A model generated the notes under the pieces. That model did no database searches, was not told the DNA's origin, and saw only the letters and a list, made by a program, of their open reading frames with translations. Shown in pieces: positions 60,801 to 64,000 of a stretch of 64,000 bases of DNA. Origin of the DNA: Gavia stellata (lineage: Eukaryota > Chordata > Aves > Gaviiformes > Gaviidae); the NCBI RefSeq assembly GCF_030936135.1, contig NC_082595.1, forward strand, positions 105,255,334 to 105,319,333, in the 5' to 3' direction. Each line of letters starts with the position of its first letter. Position 1 is the first letter of the stretch. A program made the translations under genes and the position numbers.

Positions 60801-63800
60801 AGCTATAAAGCACAGGTTTATTTGGAGCATTAGCCGAGGTTGTGGACGTCCAAATTATGTGTGGGTAAAGACCAAGTAGTGATGATGAGGGGGTTCTCAT
60901 GAATCAAAGTACCCTGTCTTTAGGGCAGATCATTAAGTTGAAAGCAATAAAATGATGCCAAAAATGGTAGGTGGGTTTGGTGAAAATGGTGGTTTTACTA
61001 CATAGTGATATTTATTGTGCTAGGTGGATGCTTATAATAGACAAAATAGGAATGCAATATATGGTGCTCTGTGTCTCTAGGATACTGCCTGAGCCCACAG
61101 ACTGTGCAGAGCACGTGAGATGTGAAATGAGATGCAGAACATGCTTTCATGTGGTTTGTTCCTGTTAAAATAGAATTATGGCTTCAGCATGCCTGGCTGT
61201 GGCTTTAGCGGTCTTTGGTCACGTGAGCTCGCAGATATTCGGTTGTGTTAGAGAACACAGATTAGATATACCAAGAAATCTAAATTCTCGGCATCCTTTT
61301 TCTTGAAAAAGCCACAAATAAACTTGTTTTCCCAGGAGAGAGATTTGTACCCATGTCAGTTTTGAGTCGAATCAGAAGGGGTTTTTTAATTTATTTGAAA
61401 CTTAGATTACCTAAGTTCATTGGTTTTATGTAATTTTCCATTTTATTTCCTTTTTTTCCTGGCAACTGTTTGATAACATGAACAGCCAGAATACTTGTAA
61501 TTCTGAGGAATGATTTCGAAAGACTCAGTAGCCTGGGTGATGGCTGCCCTTGTGAGTGGGATCACTGGAACTCCCTATGCAGGCAGCCAGTAAATCTGCA
61601 GATACGTGTTTAAGCATTAAAATGGTACACAAAACTGAGATAAGTGAACTCCCACAAACCTTTTTCTTTGCTGTGCAAAATGGGAAAATGGAGGCAGCAG
61701 CCTAAATGAATGGAGCTTTTACATGTTCTATAACATCATGTATTATGGATTACAGAGTAAGCCATGTTACCTGGTCAGGGAAGATCTGTTCAATTAGTTT
61801 CAAAAGTGATGTAGAATACCTCTGAGTGTCGGGGTGAATTATTATTTTAGACCAGATAACTGTATCCCTCTCACATAAATTTCAGCTTCTTTGATCCAAA
61901 TTTTAGGTCAGTTCTGCCTTTCTTTTGTCTAGTTTGGCTGTCTGGATGCTTGAATTTTATCTGCTATGCCTCCCCTTCAGCATGCTCCTTATGAATTTTA
62001 ACTTCTCTCTTTTCCTTTTATGTTTTCTCCTTAATAGCTCCAGTGTCTTTTAGCTTGGATGTAACTAAACAATACTTGATGTTTAATTGGAAAGGTGGTG
62101 GTGTTCAAGAACTCTCTAGACCTCATGGAAGCTCAATTTAAATACTTCATATTAATAACTGAAAACAAAGCAATGTATTCTCAATAGAACAAAACATTTC
62201 AGATGGACATAAAGCAAATTTTTTTCATTTTCTAAAGTAAAATGTTTCACTCTTTCATTCCATTCAATCCTGAACTGTATTTTCTTTAGAATTTTGGATA
62301 AAATTGAACAGAACAATCCGTTATTTTTCTGCAGAAAAACATCCTTTGTTAGTGTGGTCATGATATGTATGTTTTGGCCATTTGATTGTTAGAAACAGAT
62401 TTTTACTGACTTCATATGGCAAGTTACTCATATAGGATGCTACTTTTTCAGTTACACTTACGGGATGATAAAAGATAGTGTGACCTGTGATAGGGAGCTG
62501 TCTGGTCTACAGCAATTCCTGTGAGTTATGCAATGTATTCGCCATCTCTGTCTTTGCTTTTACAGGTGATAATATTACACGTTTTGCTGTAGACTCTGAA
62601 ATCTTCCGGCTTTTCTTTGCTGGTGTAATAATACATTTGTTTATGTAGTGCTTCACTGTTAGGTCCACTCTCAGCTTGTGTTGTTTTCCACTCTGTTGTG
62701 CTATTGGGGTATTTTTGGCTGTATTTATCTTTGTTGTTTGTGTCTATGGATTGACTACTATTTCTATTTGTAGTATCTAAACTGGCTTAATTTACAGTGT
62801 CTTTTGTTTGCAGCAGTCCTGAGTGTGAAAATACTTTTGCTTTTCGAAAAATGTTATGTTCTGTGCAGTCCATTCTCCGACTCCTGCTGAAGTCAATGAG
62901 AACTTTGTAAAAACAATGCAGGGACAAACCCTACACAACGTCAGGCACAGCTGAGCCAACAAGTCCTGGGAGCAAGGATTGGGATCCCACTGACCTCCCT
63001 AATTACTACTTGCTTCGTTTTCTCCTAACTTCATCATTCTCCATTTCCAGCTACCATACAGATTCTAGTGGGAGCGCAGAGGAGTGTTTGGTTGTCCGAT
63101 GATGAGAATACCATCAGAAAATGTGAAGGGCATGGGTTTAAATTCAGGCTGGAGGTGAAATTGAACTCTTGGTGCTTTTGGCAAGTGTTTATGATAGAAA
63201 AGGTGGGCAGTTGCACCCTCTCTGGCAAGCACCCTTTAAGAAAGATGAACCCTTCTCAGGCTTGTGTTTGTCCTTAAAATCGGAATCAAACATCTACATC
63301 CAAAATGGATGATGATGTTAAATTCCAGGAAGAGCTGAAAGCTGAGGTGCATCCTTGTACTTACCGTGTCCTGCTAGCTGACTATAGGCTGCACTTCGCT
63401 CAGCACGCAGGCTTGCTGTGTCTCACCTTCTGGAAGTGCCTGTTTGTCTCCGTTGCCTCTTTAAGAAACTTCTGATTCTTTTTCTGTCTGTCACTTCAGT
63501 AAAACTCAAGGGGAGAGTCACTAGTAGGTGATACTTATCTGAATCTCACCCCTTTCTCTAAGATGTTTCCCCTAAAACATTTATTTTACATTCTCCTTGC
63601 TTCTTCCCTTCACTAGCCCAAGACATGAGCGGCTTGTTAAATAGATGAAAATAGATACAGGCACTTGGAAATTCCTATTGTTCTCCAGAGAGACGACTGT
63701 CTAATGTCCAGCAGAGCAATGCCTGAGACCCATCTGTCAAGATAACAGCTGCCACTTTTTCCATAGTTAGTTTATAAGATCACCGAGATCAAAACTTAGA

Positions 63801-64000
63801 GATGGAAAAGACCTATTTATACTAACAAACTGTGCTGTTAATAGCTCCTTTCCACTGTGGCTCTGAAGATACTTTAAAGGCTTACTGAATGAAGCCTTTC
63901 AAGATACCTAAGGCAAAGTATATTAATTAATAATATTATTGCTGGATATGCTAGCAGCTCTCTTTCTGACCTTGGTGAAACCACAGTTGTCATTTCATAG
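54889..64000 (+). other. Non-coding DNA to the window end
   Basis: Mostly AT-rich. It holds a perfect 12-bp hairpin at 56467-56496. Two old repeat-like phrases occur, near 62875-62940 (gactcctgctgaagtcaatgagaactttg) and 63785-63830 (aacttagagatggaaaagacctattt), both reminiscent of ancient amniote LINE/SINE relics. I saw neither FKBP1B exons 3-4 nor the start of a new gene. Confidence 0.45.
56467..56496. repeat. Perfect 12-bp hairpin with 6-base loop
   Basis: TAACGATTAGCC at 56467-56478 and GGCTAATCGTTA at 56485-56496 are exact complements separated by GCCACG. Both arms carry the GATTA/TAATC core bound by OTX/PITX-type homeodomains, in inverted orientation. The surroundings are CpG-containing, unlike the wider region. 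Confidence 0.85.

Noticed and set aside
1..64000. CRISPR arrays, operons, phage or endogenous retrovirus proviruses.
   Set aside because: No spaced direct-repeat array, no paired long terminal repeats and no gag/pol/env frames were recognised. The reverse transcriptase frames are all of CR1 LINE type.

Overview
The window is vertebrate nuclear DNA, almost certainly from a bird. Genes are sparse, introns are long, and there is one sharp CpG island. The dominant repeats are CR1 LINEs, most cut short at the 5' end and several ending in the CR1-type ATTCTGTG/ATTCTATG octamers. No bacterial or viral gene organisation, CRISPR array or rRNA was found. The species cannot be named from the sequence alone.

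Two protein-coding genes are recognisable and lie head to head. On the minus strand is WDCP (WD repeat and coiled-coil containing protein, formerly C2orf44): a 1.9-kb exon at 10275-12194 encodes residues 1-640, and a 121-bp exon at 1381-1501 continues the C-terminus. The last WDCP exon was not found and probably lies left of the window. On the plus strand is FKBP1B (FKBP12.6): coding exon 1 at 26441-26477 sits in the CpG island, and exon 2 at 30422-30469 follows. Splice phases and the encoded peptide agree at both junctions. The remaining FKBP1B exons were not found in the 33.5 kb to the right. The same neighbour pair in the same orientation is known from mammals (human 2p23.3). The island (about 25830-27170) is therefore the FKBP1B promoter and plausibly the WDCP promoter too, with 14 kb of WDCP 5' intron between.

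Layout: 1-10274, end of WDCP and an 8.8-kb AT-rich intron; 10275-12194, main WDCP exon; 12195-25829, non-coding DNA with one CR1 relic, a MIR-like relic and a decayed coding-like tract on the minus strand; 25830-27170, CpG island with FKBP1B exon 1; 27171-64000, FKBP1B introns and downstream sequence rich in CR1. The larger CR1 copies are at 28330-29482 (-), 40071-41293 (-), 43520-44407 (+) and 48743-50875 (-). They keep recognisable reverse transcriptase blocks, but all lack the 5' part and several carry disabling changes.

I see no sign of a previously undescribed multi-gene system. The items most worth a second look are the 30-bp tandem duplication just before the FKBP1B start codon, the missing FKBP1B exons 3-4, the coding-like minus-strand tract at 14422-15523, three perfect inverted repeats, and disabling changes in two of the CR1 copies.
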